This document shows positions 52,001-61,820 of a stretch of DNA of 64,000 nt, in pieces. Under the pieces are notes generated by a model, which was not told the DNA's origin, made no database searches, and saw only the letters and a list, made by a program, of their open reading frames with translations. The position numbers and the translations under genes are program-made. Origin of the DNA: Tachypleus tridentatus (Eukaryota; Arthropoda; Merostomata; Xiphosura; Limulidae); assembly GCF_004210375.1 (NCBI RefSeq), contig NC_134837.1, positions 19,043,586-19,107,585 on the forward strand. The letters run 5' to 3'. Numbering within the stretch: the stretch's first letter is position 1; each line of letters starts with the position of its first letter.

Positions 52001-55000
52001 ATGACTAACACATCTGGAAGTCCACAAAATTTGTGTAATGGAAATCTAAAACAGTATTAAATGACCTCATATACCAGTTCATGAATATATACTGTAATTG
52101 CTGGTTTACAAGACAATACTTTCTAGTTTTAAAACAATGCCTGATTTTACCCCTTATGCACAGGTTATAAGATGGAATTCAAGTGAGAACTCTCCAGTTA
52201 CAAACATATGTAACTGAACTAAATTGTTCTTTTTTTACTTTTGTTTGCTTCTTAGAGTAAGTGCATTCTCAAAAACTCACTATCAGTGTCACCCGAACTT
52301 AATTAGGATTTTATATTTCCTAAACATTGGAGAAGTTTCATACACTAAGGCCGCATCTAATGTTATGTTAAACTTCATTCCAGATGAATATTTCTAGGTT
52401 TCTGATACAGATTAAAACACATCCACTTTTCTGGAATCTCTTTCATAATCCCATTACACACAGAAATCAATGGCATATTACTTGACTCTTTGTTATGACC
52501 TTCATTGGTGGATAAAAATGCATGTCACATCTTTCAACAGTGTGCATGTGGTTGTTAACGCAATCATCACATGTCATATCACACCTTATTACGTTACACA
52601 GAAGCAACTTTTGTTAATAATAAAACTTTACTTCCACCACATCTGAGCTTAAACTACAACAAATGATGTAAATGAGTCACGATACTGGACGTACAAAATG
52701 TTTATTGTGGATTAGTTTGTAACATACATTTACAATAACTATTGTAAACATAAATATTTGAATATTGAAGCTCAATCTAAACTATACAAGTTAATCTTTT
52801 GTTACTACTATTCACACAGGCAAAATTTTGTAGGTAGCAATCTACTGGTGCCTAATCAGATTTGCTAGTCAACCTGTCAGTGTCACTTGCAGTGTTCATG
52901 AACTGCCCCTTGTAACTTATCTTTGTATTACTAAAAGGTTCCTAAGACTGCTGGATAAGTCTTTGCTGAACTGGTTAAGGCTACATAGATGATTTAACCA
53001 GCATCTTACAGAACAAGCTTTTTACAAATGTTACTTTCAAAACTTAACCAAATTTATTACCAATTTAACTTGGCATAAAACTGCAGCTTATAATTCATAC
53101 ATTGATTGTATATATTTAAAATTTGAACTTTTTAATTTAAAAAAAAAAGAAGTAAAAAATTCCCATTTACTTTTCTCTATGACATATGAATGGTCTGCAT
53201 TCCAATTTGTCCACTTCAGAATTTTCTAGCTTTAACTTTTTAACTAGTTATAAATATAATTACAGGTAATAATTTAATATCTGTACCTCATACCCTCTTG
53301 ATTTACAGAGTTATCAATACATTTCTTAAACCCACCACAGAATCACCTTTTCCTCTCTCTCAGGCCTTCAAAATTATTTTGCTGGTCACGTTTACATTGC
53401 TGATGGACATATTCACAACCAATAGGAAAAGCAGATTCTCTTCTACACAAAGGTCATTAGAGCCATTTTATTTTGGTTTTTCACTGCTTTGTAGTAAAAT
53501 AACTGTTCTTAATGTTATCACCAGCAATTAAACCTACACTGGATTAATACAAGACTTCCTGATCACAGAATGATTTGTTTGAAGCTTGTCTAATCTTACC
53601 TGTACATTTCCCAAAAAAACCTTTCCCAATATATAGTCTTTCTCAATATCAAGTAAACACACATTACTCTCCATGTTGTATACAGAAGCATCCCAGAATA
53701 ACGGTATCTTTCAACTTTCCTCTTGCTGGAATTTACTGGTTTCTTCTCTGGAGACAATTCTTGAACTAAAATTACCAGATCAGGTCACACATTGATACCT
53801 GTAAAACCAGTAAACCAACATGTTGCAAGGTTTCCCCATCTATAAAGCCATTGACAATGAGGACTGGTTTCTTAAAATAATGAATTCCTTGTCTCATTTG
53901 AAGCAAATGGAGTACTCAGCTGAACTTCCTGTTACCCATTCTTTTGTAAAGTTGACTTAGCTATCCATCGTCTCCTTGAACTCCTCCTAAAAACATCTTT
54001 TTAAGTTTTTATTATTAGTTTCTCAGTCTCAGCTGTAATGTCCAAGTTTCACACATTTTCTGCTTCTTTAGGAACAGTTTTCACATTCACTATTGATGTT
54101 TCTTTCTAAAATTTGTTTCATATTTTATTTTTTCTTTCTTTTTGTTTGTTTCTTTAAAATTAAGCACAAATCTGTACAACAGGATGTCTGTGCTGTGCCC
54201 ACCATAGTTATAAAAGCCTGGTTTCTAGCAGAGCAAGTCCAGAGACGTACAGCTGTGCCACTGAAAGGTCTCTTTCTTCTTGACCTTCACCGTTTCATTA
54301 TTTTCATAAAATGATTTTTGAACAGATACTTTTCAATTATTCATAAAAAAAGAAGAAAGAGAATATATTCTACTTACTGTTAGCACAAACATTTTATTCA
54401 TTCAAGTTTCAAGACAAGCATACACAACATTCACTAAAAGAACTCACTTTACTTACTAACTTCATACTTATATTTCTTCAACAATCAAAGATCACATTCT
54501 GGTATTTTCTTTATATTTTCAGAGTTACGAACGAAGTGGCAGCATGCTAATTAACTGGTTAAGAATTTGCTTTCTTAACTTAATAATAAGTTCCCAGCAT
54601 TTCCAAGATGGAATTATTTCAGGGAGTGAAGAACACTGCAAACAAAATCTTAAAAGTAAGCATAGCATCATATACTGAGGTTGTTACTACTACTAGTGAC
54701 ATTGTCCTTAATGTTACACCTTTCTTTCCTCTAACTGTGCGGCCTTCTATGGTCAATTCAATATACCCCTGGTTGCACTTCAGGCATGGGAAATCATATT
54801 TCACTAGCAGTGTATTCAATTTGTTATTTGTTTTTAACAATGAACAACCCTTCTAACCTAGCTTCTGTTGCAAAAAAAAAAAAAAAAAAGACATTTTAAC
54901 AGAACATCTGGGCATTGCTATTTAACAATGTATCTTAAATTATTACTTTTTAATCTTGTATAATATAGTAACTAAGAAGGTTATGACTCTAGTAAGAGTT

Positions 55001-58000
55001 TTCTGCAGAACATCTAACCTAACAAAAGATGGGGTATTTAGTTTTTCAGTTACAGTATGAATTATTCTTTTCAGGAACAACAATGGAAAACAATTTATTT
55101 TAAGCATTTGTTTGTTCTCACCTTCTGCCTCAAAGGAGGTTTTATATCTTGATATTTTAAACTCTATATAGTTAGGTTTTAACCCCATTAAGAGTGAAAC
55201 ATTAAACATGTGAATAAAGTCCACCAAAAGAGGGCACACGATATATTTTTTGTGGTAAGTAAGCTTTGGTTATTTGAGATACGAACATCTACGATTATGA
55301 ACTTGTCATTTTGTTGGCCTGCAACAATAAAATTTATATCAGAATCAAACATTCATTAACTAACTCAACATTGTTAAATATAAAATCTATCAATATATAT
55401 CATATTATAAACAGGCTTAAACACTCAGAACAGGCCTGTAATGAAACTTTATAAAGCTAAAATATTTTGTCAATTAGTTACAAAAAACAGCTCTTAACTA
55501 AAAATTTGGTGAAGTTCCCTATTTCTTTGCTGAAACACATACTCAGTATGCACAGTACTGAACTAACTGGCTGATAGTAAAAAATCTGCATGCTAATACA
55601 TGCACTTATACATTTAGTCTTTCTAATAAAACTTATTCTTTATATATGACTCAATACTGTTTCCTAAATTTGAGAGAAAATTTCAGGCATTATGGCCATG
55701 CCCATCATGATTAAAAAATAAAACAAATTTCAAAAAAATGTTTTGATTAGAAACATACAGTAAACTATAAAAATACCAAGAAACATTCAAGATAGCATGA
55801 ACTACCAGTATCATACATGGAAATATTCAGACCCTGAGTAATTTACCCGACTGCCAGACAGCGATCAGCCTGAAGGCTACAATCAGAAATCGGCAAGTAC
55901 AGTCACCTACTTGATTAACAACAAAAGGTGGAGTTAAGGTTAATTTGCTACCTATATCCATATGTTTAGGGATATCATACCACACTGAACTGGTTTTAAC
56001 TGGTACACTCCTGTTCACTGATGCAACAGATTCTGTTCATAAACACTTCAAGTCAAGGAAACGTATATTTCTACTTCAGTATATTTTGTACATACATGTC
56101 TATAAAGTTTAAACTGCTGTACATGATTTGTAGATCAGGTTTTGAACCATATTGTCTTCAGACATGGTAGATGCTGTAGAACTTGAAGAGATTAAGAGAG
56201 GGCTTAATGAGTTCTTGGAGAGTTAAGACTGGATAGAAGCAGATGGATGTTTGAAGAAATGCATGGGACAGTCACAACAGGACAGTTGACCCGTTGTTGT
56301 TTGAGTTTACAGAAGCAAAAAAGCAGATATTAACAAAAATACCTGACTATTCCTATTATATGTGCTGAATGACTGTCATATTTCTCATTACTCACTAAGA
56401 GGCAAGCAAAAGTAACTTTATACAGGCACATATTTAGTATTTGTTGCTTTGGCAGTAAAGCAGTATCAGATATGGGATAACAATGAAATTAGAATGATTA
56501 AGCCATGAAAATATAGCACTGCATTAGCAGATAAAAACTAAGCACAACAAGCCTACTTGCAGTCTTCTCATTTCTTATGAAATCAAAATTATCATTTAAT
56601 AAGCTAGCTGTAAAACAAAAAACAAAACAAGTTAAAGATTACAGGTCTCCAATTACAAACTCTATCAATACATTTTTCAATTACATTGGAATGATAGTTT
56701 ACTGACCTAACACACCTTGAAATGACTCTCAAAGCATTTTTTCCTAAGGCTTTTATATTTTCTTGTACTTTTCCATGTAAATTTTCTGGCATCTCTTAAA
56801 TATATTTAATCAATTTTTGATGTACTCCTAGTATAAATGTAAAACATTTAAATATGAAATGAGCATTGATTTACCAACAGAAAGAATAAGGTAATAATTG
56901 GTCAATTGAGAATTGTCACTGAAAGTGGATAAAAGTTGTATCAACTATTATGTCTTAATATGCATGTTGTTTACTATAGAAATCAAATATATTCAGAGAA
57001 TAATATTTTGTAGAATTATGGCTGCTACTAAGATCCTGAAAAAGGCAACTACCAAAAGGTATACAACAAAACTATGAAAAAAGTACTGGACCAATTTAAA
57101 CAAAAGCTTTGAAGCAACACAGATATTCTTAATATTAACAAATGCTTAGTTACTATGTACAAACAAGAAATGAAAATAAGTTACTGTTTGATGTTTTATG
57201 AAAAAAACACTATTTTGTTTGTGGTCAGTAAAGTTTTATATTTACACTAAATATATGATTATGGTTAAAAGAGTAAATTAATAAACAGAATGTTAAAGTT
57301 GTATTTAGAGAAATATTAGGTTCTAACAGTGAGTTTACAACAGTCTTTAGTTATACACTTCTTAGCTTAATATTTTCAGTCCAGATTTACTAATGACAAT
57401 GTAGTAAGAATAACAAAACTTCTAAAACAGAGAATAAAAACATAAACCTTGAACAAAGTGGCAGGATACCACCATGTAAAACGTTTTGGGTTTAAATAAT
57501 GAAAATAAAGTACATACAAACCAAAACATTCTTTAAATATTAAGGATGATACGAGTGAAGATTCTAATATCATTTAGGTATACTTTACACTGATAGAGTT
57601 AATAAGGTTTAAACTAGTTATTTAAATAAAAGCAACGTGATTATCTTTTGCACGTCTGAGATAAATAATGTTTGCTGCAAGATGTTATACTATATTAGCA
57701 AGTCAAATGGTAATTACCATAGTCTTACTTGGATTTATTGTCATAGACATCCAGTGAAATAACTATAAAAGATGTCCCTCCCTTCCCCCACATAAAAAGT
57801 AACTGGATCCCTGCATTTTTGTGGTAATTCTCAAGTTTGTCGGGCACTTGGCCCCCTTCCCCACAGTTGTGGGAGCATATTTAAGCCGCTGTGCATATGA
57901 AAAAAGTAGTTTGATAACTATAAGAGGAAGTACTGTAGTATTACTATAATATAAATTGAGTAACAGTAAACTAACAATAATAATCCTACTTAAGTACAAT

Positions 58001-58238
58001 CATCAATCCCCCGAGTTTTGAAAACTGTTGAACTAGGACTTCATAATCTCAAAATACTAATATATGTGTATATGAAATTTCAACTTAGCAGCAATTACTT
58101 ACAAAAAGAAAATATTTTCCACGAACTTACCGGATGCCAACATATTAAGTCGTCATATTTCTTATCTTCCACGAGTTTCCAAAGTTTCGTCAAAAACGCA
58201 GGAACACTATTGTTAGCAGAAATATCCGAGTTGTGCAT
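27756..58238 (-). CDS. HSF: Heat shock transcription factor, eleven coding exons, 574 aa
   Basis: Exons 58238-58131, 51571-51463, 45680-45556, 40251-40048, 39049-38888, 37830-37584, 33792-33471, 32962-32857, 30576-30532, 28876-28834 and 28009-27756 have GT..AG borders and join to 1725 nt. Residues 12-114 are the winged-helix domain ([18 protein letters not shown], recognition helix [16 protein letters not shown] with Arg68). Residues 130-195 form the HR-A/B coiled coil ([36 protein letters not shown]). Residues 237-318 are acidic. VKKEPES lies around Lys363. [21 protein letters not shown] (427 onward) resembles HR-C. The C-terminus is acidic and Ser/Leu-rich, as expected of an activation domain. 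Family role: HSFs trimerise under proteotoxic stress, bind nGAAn repeats and switch on chaperone genes. The wing is divergent. Horseshoe crabs may carry several HSF copies, so which paralogue this is remains open. Confidence 0.94.
28010..28833 (-). other. HSF intron 10
   Basis: 824 nt AT-rich intron ending in a long T/C tract and TTTAG. Nothing else seen. Confidence 0.8.
28834..28876 (-). CDS. HSF: HSF coding exon 10 (residues 477-490)
   Basis: A 43-nt exon, acceptor TTCTACAG, donor GTAAGT, encoding [14 protein letters not shown] and leaving one G that joins GC of exon 11 to give Gly491. Not a multiple of three, so it is required for the exon 11 frame if exon 9 is included. Confidence 0.82.
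28877..30531 (-). other. HSF intron 9
   Basis: 1.66 kb AT-rich intron; nothing recognised. Confidence 0.75.
30532..30576 (-). CDS. HSF: HSF coding exon 9 (residues 462-476)
   Basis: A 45-nt exon, acceptor TTTTTTTCTAG, donor GTAAGT, phase 0 to 0, encoding [15 protein letters not shown]. Because it is a multiple of three it could be skipped without a frameshift. Support rests on strong splice sites, phase and an acidic/hydrophobic composition fitting the C-terminal region. Confidence 0.82.
30577..32856 (-). other. HSF intron 8 (2.3 kb)
   Basis: AT-rich; no repeat family, RNA gene or additional exon recognised. Confidence 0.75.
32857..32962 (-). CDS. HSF: HSF coding exon 8 (residues 426-461, HR-C-like segment)
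   Basis: Acceptor TTCTTCAG precedes it and donor GTGAGT follows. It encodes [19 protein letters not shown] and [16 protein letters not shown]. The spacing of hydrophobics resembles human HSF1 ELSDHLDAMDSNLDNLQTML, the region next to HR-C, which represses trimerisation. The homology is inferred from pattern. Confidence 0.88.
32963..33470 (-). repeat. HSF intron 7, largely a degenerate short-period array
   Basis: From about 33015 to 33370 the plus strand repeats variants of CTTCTTAACTATCCATTACT and ACACATATGTGGCTTCTTA with a period of roughly 30-40 bp and heavy drift. The array therefore fills most of the intron between exons 7 and 8 and runs to within about 100 bp of both splice sites. Confidence 0.65.
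33471..33792 (-). CDS. HSF: HSF coding exon 7 (residues 319-425 and part of 426; sumoylation-type motif)
   Basis: Acceptor TTTCTTCAG precedes it; donor GTATGT follows AAAAATAT. It enters with TG (completing Leu319) and leaves AT, completed by exon 8 to Met426. It encodes [14 protein letters not shown], then [36 protein letters not shown] and on to [13 protein letters not shown] is a sumoylation consensus (hydrophobic-Lys-x-Glu). The rest is Ser/Thr-rich regulatory sequence. Confidence 0.9.
33965..34211. repeat. AT-rich element with partial inverted ends
   Basis: TCCATTTCAATA near 33973 recurs inverted as TATTGAAATGGA near 34197, enclosing about 210 bp of AT-rich sequence. It could be a decayed MITE; the similarity of the arms outside this core is weak. 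Confidence 0.35.
34264..35169 (-). mobile_element. Internally deleted mariner transposon with intact terminal inverted repeats
   Basis: 906 bp flanked by TA on both sides (34262-34263 and 35170-35171). Both ends carry an inverted repeat of about 30 bp beginning CGAGGGCTGTTAAAAAAA and ending TACGCGGACTG, differing by one A. On the minus strand the N-terminal helix-turn-helix part survives ([20 protein letters not shown], then [15 protein letters not shown] and [20 protein letters not shown]) with a stop after CFK. The C-terminus survives as [19 protein letters not shown] and then [13 protein letters not shown]. The part carrying the first two catalytic aspartates is deleted and the join is frameshifted, so it cannot encode an active transposase. 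The ends could still be mobilised in trans. Confidence 0.92.
36560..37410. repeat. Unassigned purine-rich repeat-like stretch
   Basis: Less AT-biased than its flanks, with charged and frame-broken translations. Near 37300-37370 CATAGGCTGGTGCAATAGAC, GGGGTTGAAAATTTG and CACAGGAAA resemble CATAAGCTAGGGCAATATAT, GGGGTGGAAACTTTG and TGCAGGAAA near 7515-7590. This suggests a shared old repeat family. Confidence 0.3.
37584..37830 (-). CDS. HSF: HSF coding exon 6 (residues 237-318, acidic region)
   Basis: Acceptor TTTTCAG precedes it; donor GTGAAT follows TCTTTAT, leaving phase 1. It encodes [20 protein letters not shown] and a long acidic, Pro/Glu-rich stretch ending ETDFSYESL. The frame stays open past the donor to a stop at 37549, so retention of intron 6 would yield a protein of about 330 aa without the C-terminal half. 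Splicing to exon 7 is chosen because T|TG restores the frame. Confidence 0.87.
37831..38887 (-). other. HSF intron 5
   Basis: A 1.06-kb intron containing a family B SINE fragment near 37985-38105. Remainder AT-rich, with short chance ORFs on both strands. Confidence 0.75.
37985..38105 (-). mobile_element. tRNA-related SINE (family B), degraded
   Basis: TTTGTTGTTAAGCACAAAGG, GCTCTATGCTCTGTCTATCA, CGGGTATCAAAAACAAATTT and TACTGCTGTGCCACCCAAGG follow the same order as the copy at 54120. The CGGGTATC(G)AAA box is the inverted B-box region. Confidence 0.65.
38888..39049 (-). CDS. HSF: HSF coding exon 5 (residues 183-236, end of HR-A/B and linker)
   Basis: 162 nt, phase 0 to 0, donor [17 protein letters not shown] completes the coiled coil (family: VxKLIQFLxSLV). 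[15 protein letters not shown] resembles the basic KRKxPLML segment that serves as nuclear localisation signal in other HSFs, followed by a Ser-rich stretch. Confidence 0.93.
39050..40047 (-). other. HSF intron 4
   Basis: A 1.0-kb AT-rich intron ending in a long polypyrimidine tract (TTTTTTTTTCAG on the minus strand). Nothing else seen. Confidence 0.8.
40048..40251 (-). CDS. HSF: HSF coding exon 4 (residues 115-182, HR-A/B coiled coil)
   Basis: Acceptor GTGCAG precedes it and donor GTGAGC follows; 204 nt, phase 0 to 0. It starts VPSG right after IKRK and continues with [36 protein letters not shown] and LQLIVEK. The hydrophobic heptads and the invariant Trp163 match the HSF trimerisation domain. 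Confidence 0.94.
43682..43757 (-). mobile_element. Short fragment of a family A SINE
   Basis: CAACTGCCAAATCTTTCACTA, TTTACCTATGTGTAGTGGGA and TTGACAGGCACATTATAATG match the middle of SINE-A (CAACTCTTGGGCTACTC, TTTACCAACGAATAGTGGG, TTGACCGTCACATTATAACG). Head and tail are missing. Confidence 0.6.
44042..44062. repeat. (AC)n microsatellite
   Basis: About ten AC dinucleotides in a row within HSF intron 3. Confidence 0.95.
45180..45480 (+). repeat. Dispersed AT-rich repeat, copy adjoining HSF exon 3
   Basis: Same ordered blocks as 48180-48450, in the same orientation. It ends less than 100 bp from the donor site of HSF exon 3. No coding potential was seen. Confidence 0.45.
45556..45680 (-). CDS. 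HSF: HSF coding exon 3 (residues 73-114, wing and end of DNA-binding domain)
   Basis: It has no ATG and was found by looking for the wing downstream of LNMY. Acceptor CTTCCACAG precedes it and donor GTAAGA follows. It encodes [19 protein letters not shown], then [12 protein letters not shown], then [11 protein letters not shown]. The flanks agree with the family (GFRKV..., FxHxYFxRGQExLLxxIKRK), but the wing between them is unusual (see findings). It leaves phase 0. Confidence 0.95.
46648..46854 (-). mobile_element. tRNA-derived SINE (family A), 3' truncated
   Basis: On the plus strand it reads from CAGCAAAACACTAGAGGGAA through CACCACCCACCACTAGCTC and CATTATAACACCCCCACGGC. It ends at the inverted head CACCTGGCCATGTCAGGACC. 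The tail beyond the AGACTAGAGGGAAG block is missing. Confidence 0.85.
47085..47200 (-). mobile_element. tRNA-related SINE fragment (family C)
   Basis: GTTTCTTATAGCAAAGCCAC, TCAGGCTATCTGCTGAGTCC, GGGAATCAAACTCCTGATTT and TAGCATTGTAAATCCAAAGA form a tRNA-like promoter region in inverted orientation: GGGAATCAAACTCCTG complements a B-box-like GTTTGATTCCC. Distinct from family A in its body. Confidence 0.55.
48180..48450 (+). repeat. Dispersed AT-rich repeat, copy related to 45180-45480
   Basis: AAATCACTTTGCACTTAGAC, TTCATTAAAAAATCTGA and AAAAAAAACTTGTGATCTTT align in order with AAACTCACTTTGTATTCAGA, TTTATTAAAAACTCTGA and ACGACAAACTTGTAACATG of the other copy. The family is unknown. Confidence 0.45.
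48632..48712 (+). repeat. Dispersed repeat end, copy 2 (shared with 18156)
   Basis: GATGACCTAGGAAGGTCGAA, ACGTTGTTCTCTCC, GTGTTAATACCCACACCATC and TTCTGAGATACATA match the 18156 copy. The GGTCGAAACGTTG core is common in animal retroelement tails, but I cannot assign the family. Confidence 0.5.
51463..51571 (-). CDS. HSF: HSF coding exon 2 (residues 37-72 and part of 73)
   Basis: Acceptor CTCTAG and donor GTAAGT flank it. It encodes [29 protein letters not shown] and IRQLNM, containing the recognition helix. It ends in T, the first base of Tyr73, completed by exon 3 to give the invariant LNMYGFRK. Confidence 0.96.
51572..58130 (-). other. HSF intron 1 (6.6 kb)
   Basis: It contains a SINE-B copy near 54120-54285 and otherwise AT-rich sequence. 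53280-54100 is pyrimidine-rich on the plus strand with short ORFs I do not recognise. No further coding exon is needed, since phases of exons 1 and 2 fit. Confidence 0.7.
54120..54285 (-). mobile_element. tRNA-related SINE (family B)
   Basis: TTTGTTTGTTTC, TTAAGCACAAATCTGTACAA, GTCTGTGCTGTGCCCACCAT, GCCTGGTTTCTAGCAGAGCA and TACAGCTGTGCCACTG occur in this order. The same blocks are found in the 37985 copy and, in the other orientation, at the right end of the window. Confidence 0.7.
58131..58238 (-). CDS. HSF: HSF coding exon 1 (residues 1-36)
   Basis: ATG at 58238-58236 is the first in-frame start: an in-frame TAA lies about 70 nt upstream with no ATG between. It encodes [10 protein letters not shown], then [14 protein letters not shown] and LICWHP, the first helices of the DNA-binding domain. 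It ends CCG followed by donor GTAAGT, phase 0. Cys33 corresponds by family position to the redox-sensitive Cys36 of human HSF1. Confidence 0.93.
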
Positions 58239-59073
58239 ATTACTGTTTTCCTTTTCTGGCTTTAAACAATCGAAATTTTTGTTCAGTTTTTGTTTTGTTT
58301 TTTAAGTACCCCGTTATTTGTTACTATACTCACAGTAGTAATTAGAGTAAACGTGTTAGTTACTCAAAAACATAAGAAATAAACATTTTTTCTCACCTGT
58401 CACTTCAGTAAAACACATAAAAAATTATAACATCACACAACACCATTCTTCACTAGATTTGTTAAGTGTCATGCTACACGTACCACTCATGATAACAGTA
58501 TTAAAAACAACAACAAAAACACAAGAAGGAACTGAGATCAAATCGCATAATTCCTTCGTATATGCATTTTATAACTAAGTTAGCGGTGTTAACCATATAC
58601 GGAGGTTAGGTATCTTAACGCCCTCTTTTAGTGTGTTTGCTTTTATGTAGTCTGAATACGGTTGCAGTAAATAAGTCATCTATTTAACAGAGATTAAATT
58701 AGATTCATATATATAAATAAAATAGTACTGTCTGTTGTCTGTCTTTGTAACTACTTCGCAGGGTGTGGATGGTTCTTCATGAAATTTGGTATGGAAAATC
58801 ATTCGGTCCACGGAGAGATACACAGAAATTTTTTGTTTTGCATTTTGCGGTTCTCAATGTTTGTTTTTGTTTTTTTTACTACTACTACTACTTTGCTCTT
58901 TGTGGATGGATCTTTCCCAAAATTGATAAGAAGGTTTGTTAAGTCCATACGGAGATACATGCAGATTTATGTTTTTGAAATTACTTCTAACATAACTTTC
59001 GTCCAGGAACAAGTATTTCTGCTTGCGAATGTAAAATGATTTACAATACTAGAAATTGCATTACATGTAGTAA

Positions 59074-59170
59074 TTTGTTCGTTTGTTGTTAAAGGTAAAA
59101 CTACACAAATGTCATGCTCGCTACGGGTATCAAAACTCGATTTGCCTTTCAAATTTACTGCTGAGTAACG
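59074..59170 (-). mobile_element. Degraded family B SINE fragment
   Basis: GTTTGTTGTTAAAGGTAAAA, CTACACAAATGTCATGCTCG and CTACGGGTATCAAAACTCGA follow the SINE-B order (TTGTTGTTAAGCACAAAG..., CTACACAATGGGCT..., CACGGGTATCGAAAC). Poorly conserved beyond that. Confidence 0.5.
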
Positions 59171-59860
59171 GCGAGGCGCGAGCTACAAGTGGTGAGGAAA
59201 TTGTATTAATTATTTACTGAGTGAACAAGACAATTTCTGAGGTTCGGTTGTAATATCATACATAAATGTTCAACATTTGATCATTTTTAAAGTGTTTTGG
59301 CTAATGAAATGTTAACTGTAAATAAATAAAAACTATAAAATTCAATTTTACAATTATAAGGATTAAAATATATAAAGATAAATAGTAAAGGTCTTCGCAA
59401 GGCACTTTCATGGAATAACTACAGACTTTCTATCACCGTCAGTTTCGACATAACGCCGACACATAACAGTATAAATTATAAGCTAATTGCAACTTGAAAT
59501 AAACGAACTATACTTGAACGTAAAATGCAAATAAAAACATATCTTATTCCTGAAGAAGACAAGAGCGAAATAAATTGAAGACTGTGATAGATACAAGTGC
59601 ATTATTAAAAATGGTTAAGATAATACTGAGATAAAAATACTAGATTTATTTAAATAAAATTCAGAACTAAAAATATAAGAAAAATTATATTAAAAATTAA
59701 ATAAAAAGTTAACCATGTTTAAAATATAATCAAAGAATCTTCATCACAAATAGTTGGTAATAAGCAAAAACAACAAGACAGCGCCAAAAACTTACATTTA
59801 CTGTTCGATTTTCCTTCTTAATCAACTAATTACACATAAAAGTCGTAAGTTAGCTCAAAG

Positions 59861-60140
59861 TTTGTTTGTTTGTTTTGGAATTTCGCACAAAGCTACTCGA
59901 GGGCTATCTGTGCTAGCCGTCCCTAATTTAGCAGTTTAAGACTAGAGGGAAGGCAGCTAGTCATCACCACCCACCGCCAACTCTTGGGCTACTCCTTTAC
60001 CAACGAATAGTGGGATTGACCGTCACATTATAACGCCTCCACGGCTGGGAGGGCGAGCATGTTTGGCGCGACACGGGCGCGAACCCGTGACCCTCAGATT
60101 ACGAAGCGCACGCCTTAACGCGCTAGGCCATGCCAGGCCC
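59861..60140 (-). mobile_element. tRNA-derived SINE (family A), near full length
   Basis: Complete inverted copy: tail TTTGTTTGTTTGTTTTGGAA, then TTTCGCACAAAGCTACTCGA, CTAGAGGGAAGGCAGCTAGT, CACCACCCACCGCCAACTCT, CACATTATAACGCC and CATGTTTGGCGCG. It ends with the inverted B box GGCGCGAACCCG and head GCTAGGCCATGCCAGGCC. The best preserved copy of the window. Confidence 0.92.
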
Positions 60141-61189
60141 CATTAGCTCAAATTAGAAGGGATTCTAGCAGTCCTCATTGTAGTCCTGTCCCTGACATAA
60201 AGAACAGTAGAAAAGTCAAATTGACTAAGGTTGTGATATAGCGGATTATAATTTTACTTTATTACGATTTTATTTACAGATTTATTATTCCATCTGTAGT
60301 TTGAAATAGTCTAAAAGTGAATTTAATTTTACTCTGACAATAATAAAAATACAAAATAAAATCGTGAAACAGTTGAAAACGTAGTTTATAACTTATCAAT
60401 GCCCAGAAAATGAATATATGTTTAGCTAGACTTGATATCAACTAAAGATAATGAACAATATGGCAGATATAATGGAATTAACGATTATTTTAACAAACAA
60501 AGGAATCTGGAAAAAGAGCCAAAACACTTAATTTAAAAATTACAATATTCTGTATTTAAACTATAAAACCACTAACAATCTCGAGTAATAATAAGCTATA
60601 TCTCGTGAACTAACCTGTTGAAACTTTTAGCAGGGTTTTTATTTAGTCGTTAGATTGCAAGATTACATTGCTTGTAACAGTAAATTTTTATAATCTTTCG
60701 CAAGAAACTGTTATTCTTATCTCTTTTAATACCGTTAGTCTCAATCTAATATATATCAACAGTTAGGCCTTCCTTTATTCTTCGAATGTCTCTTTTCCAT
60801 GACTTTAAATTGTTTCTCATCTGCTCTGTCTTTGTTTGACTGATGTTTCTCATTTATTTGATACTACTGATACGTTTATTACTAAATTATCCACTCGCTG
60901 TATATCCTCAACATCAATTGACTTCACGCGAAATTGTATAATATCGAAATTCATGAGTTATTAACACAACGTACGACTCTTAGCATATTACTTAACTAAA
61001 CTTGTTGCAACGTTTACGTTAAAACATTTGCTTCTAGCTCTTGTGTTATGAACAAAACTAAACAAGCATAAAATATTCATTCACAAAATAAATAAATTAA
61101 TAATATCTACACTAAACAGTATTTTATATCATGATAAAAACACCTCTTCAAAAGCAACACTTACAATATTATTTTACCATACACAAAGA

Positions 61190-61810
61190 TTGTTCTTAGT
61201 TTGTACACAAAGTCTACTCATACAGTCTGCGCCAACATTTACAATCCCTTTGATGGCTTCAGCGTATAATTTATAGTTCTGAAGGTACAACACCCATCTC
61301 ATGATCCTCGCACTGTCGATCTTGTACCTCTGAATGTATACAAGTGGTTAATGGCCTGTCTGGATGATGAATTCCTTCCTTTATAGATATTTTGGAAGTT
61401 CTGAATGGCAAATATGATGGTCAGACACTTTCGCTCACTTATGGAATAGCTCTTCTCACTATTTAACATCCTTTTACTTATATGTGTTTCCAGAAACAGT
61501 CCGGCTTCACGTTCTTATAAGAGTACTGCCTCAATTTAAATGTCTGAAGCAACAACCTGGACAATGAATGGTTTGCTGAAGTCTGGTTATTCTAAGATTT
61601 GGCAAACTTTCCAACATGTTCTTTAATTTCTTAAATACCACCTGGTGTGATCGATCTCATTTCCCTTTGTTGAGCAAGTCTTTCTTGGTCAAGTCAGTCA
61701 ATAATGCAGTAATTTCTGCATAATAATTTTGGATGAATTTTCTGTAGTGTCCCACTAACCCTAGGAAGGATCTGACTTGCTCCTTGGTCATTAGAGCTGG
61801 TGTATCTTAT
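61190..61810 (-). pseudogene. Ty3/Gypsy retrotransposon reverse transcriptase-RNase H fossil
   Basis: The minus strand reads TKEQVRSFLGLVGHYRKF and then IQNYYAEITALLTDLTKK, the connection region typical of Gypsy elements (VRSFLGLxGYYRxFIxxF). RNase H remnants follow (KEFIIQTGHPLVY-like near 61340 and YAEAIKGIVNVGADCMSR near 61215; family IKGxxNVxADxLSR). Stops (for example after NKGK) and frameshifts make it non-functional. The aspartates of the reverse transcriptase fingers/palm are not in this fragment. What lies beyond 61810 is SINE sequence and unassigned DNA to about 62480. Confidence 0.85.
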
Positions 61811-61820
61811 ATCCCTATTA

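Noticed and set aside
55827-56018. 63-codon minus-strand ORF in HSF intron 1
   Set aside because: No family match; the HSF frame does not require an exon here.
58239-58700. Heat shock elements in the HSF promoter
   Set aside because: Isolated GAA and TTC triplets occur (for example AGAAGGAACTG near 58525), but no run of three properly spaced inverted units is present.
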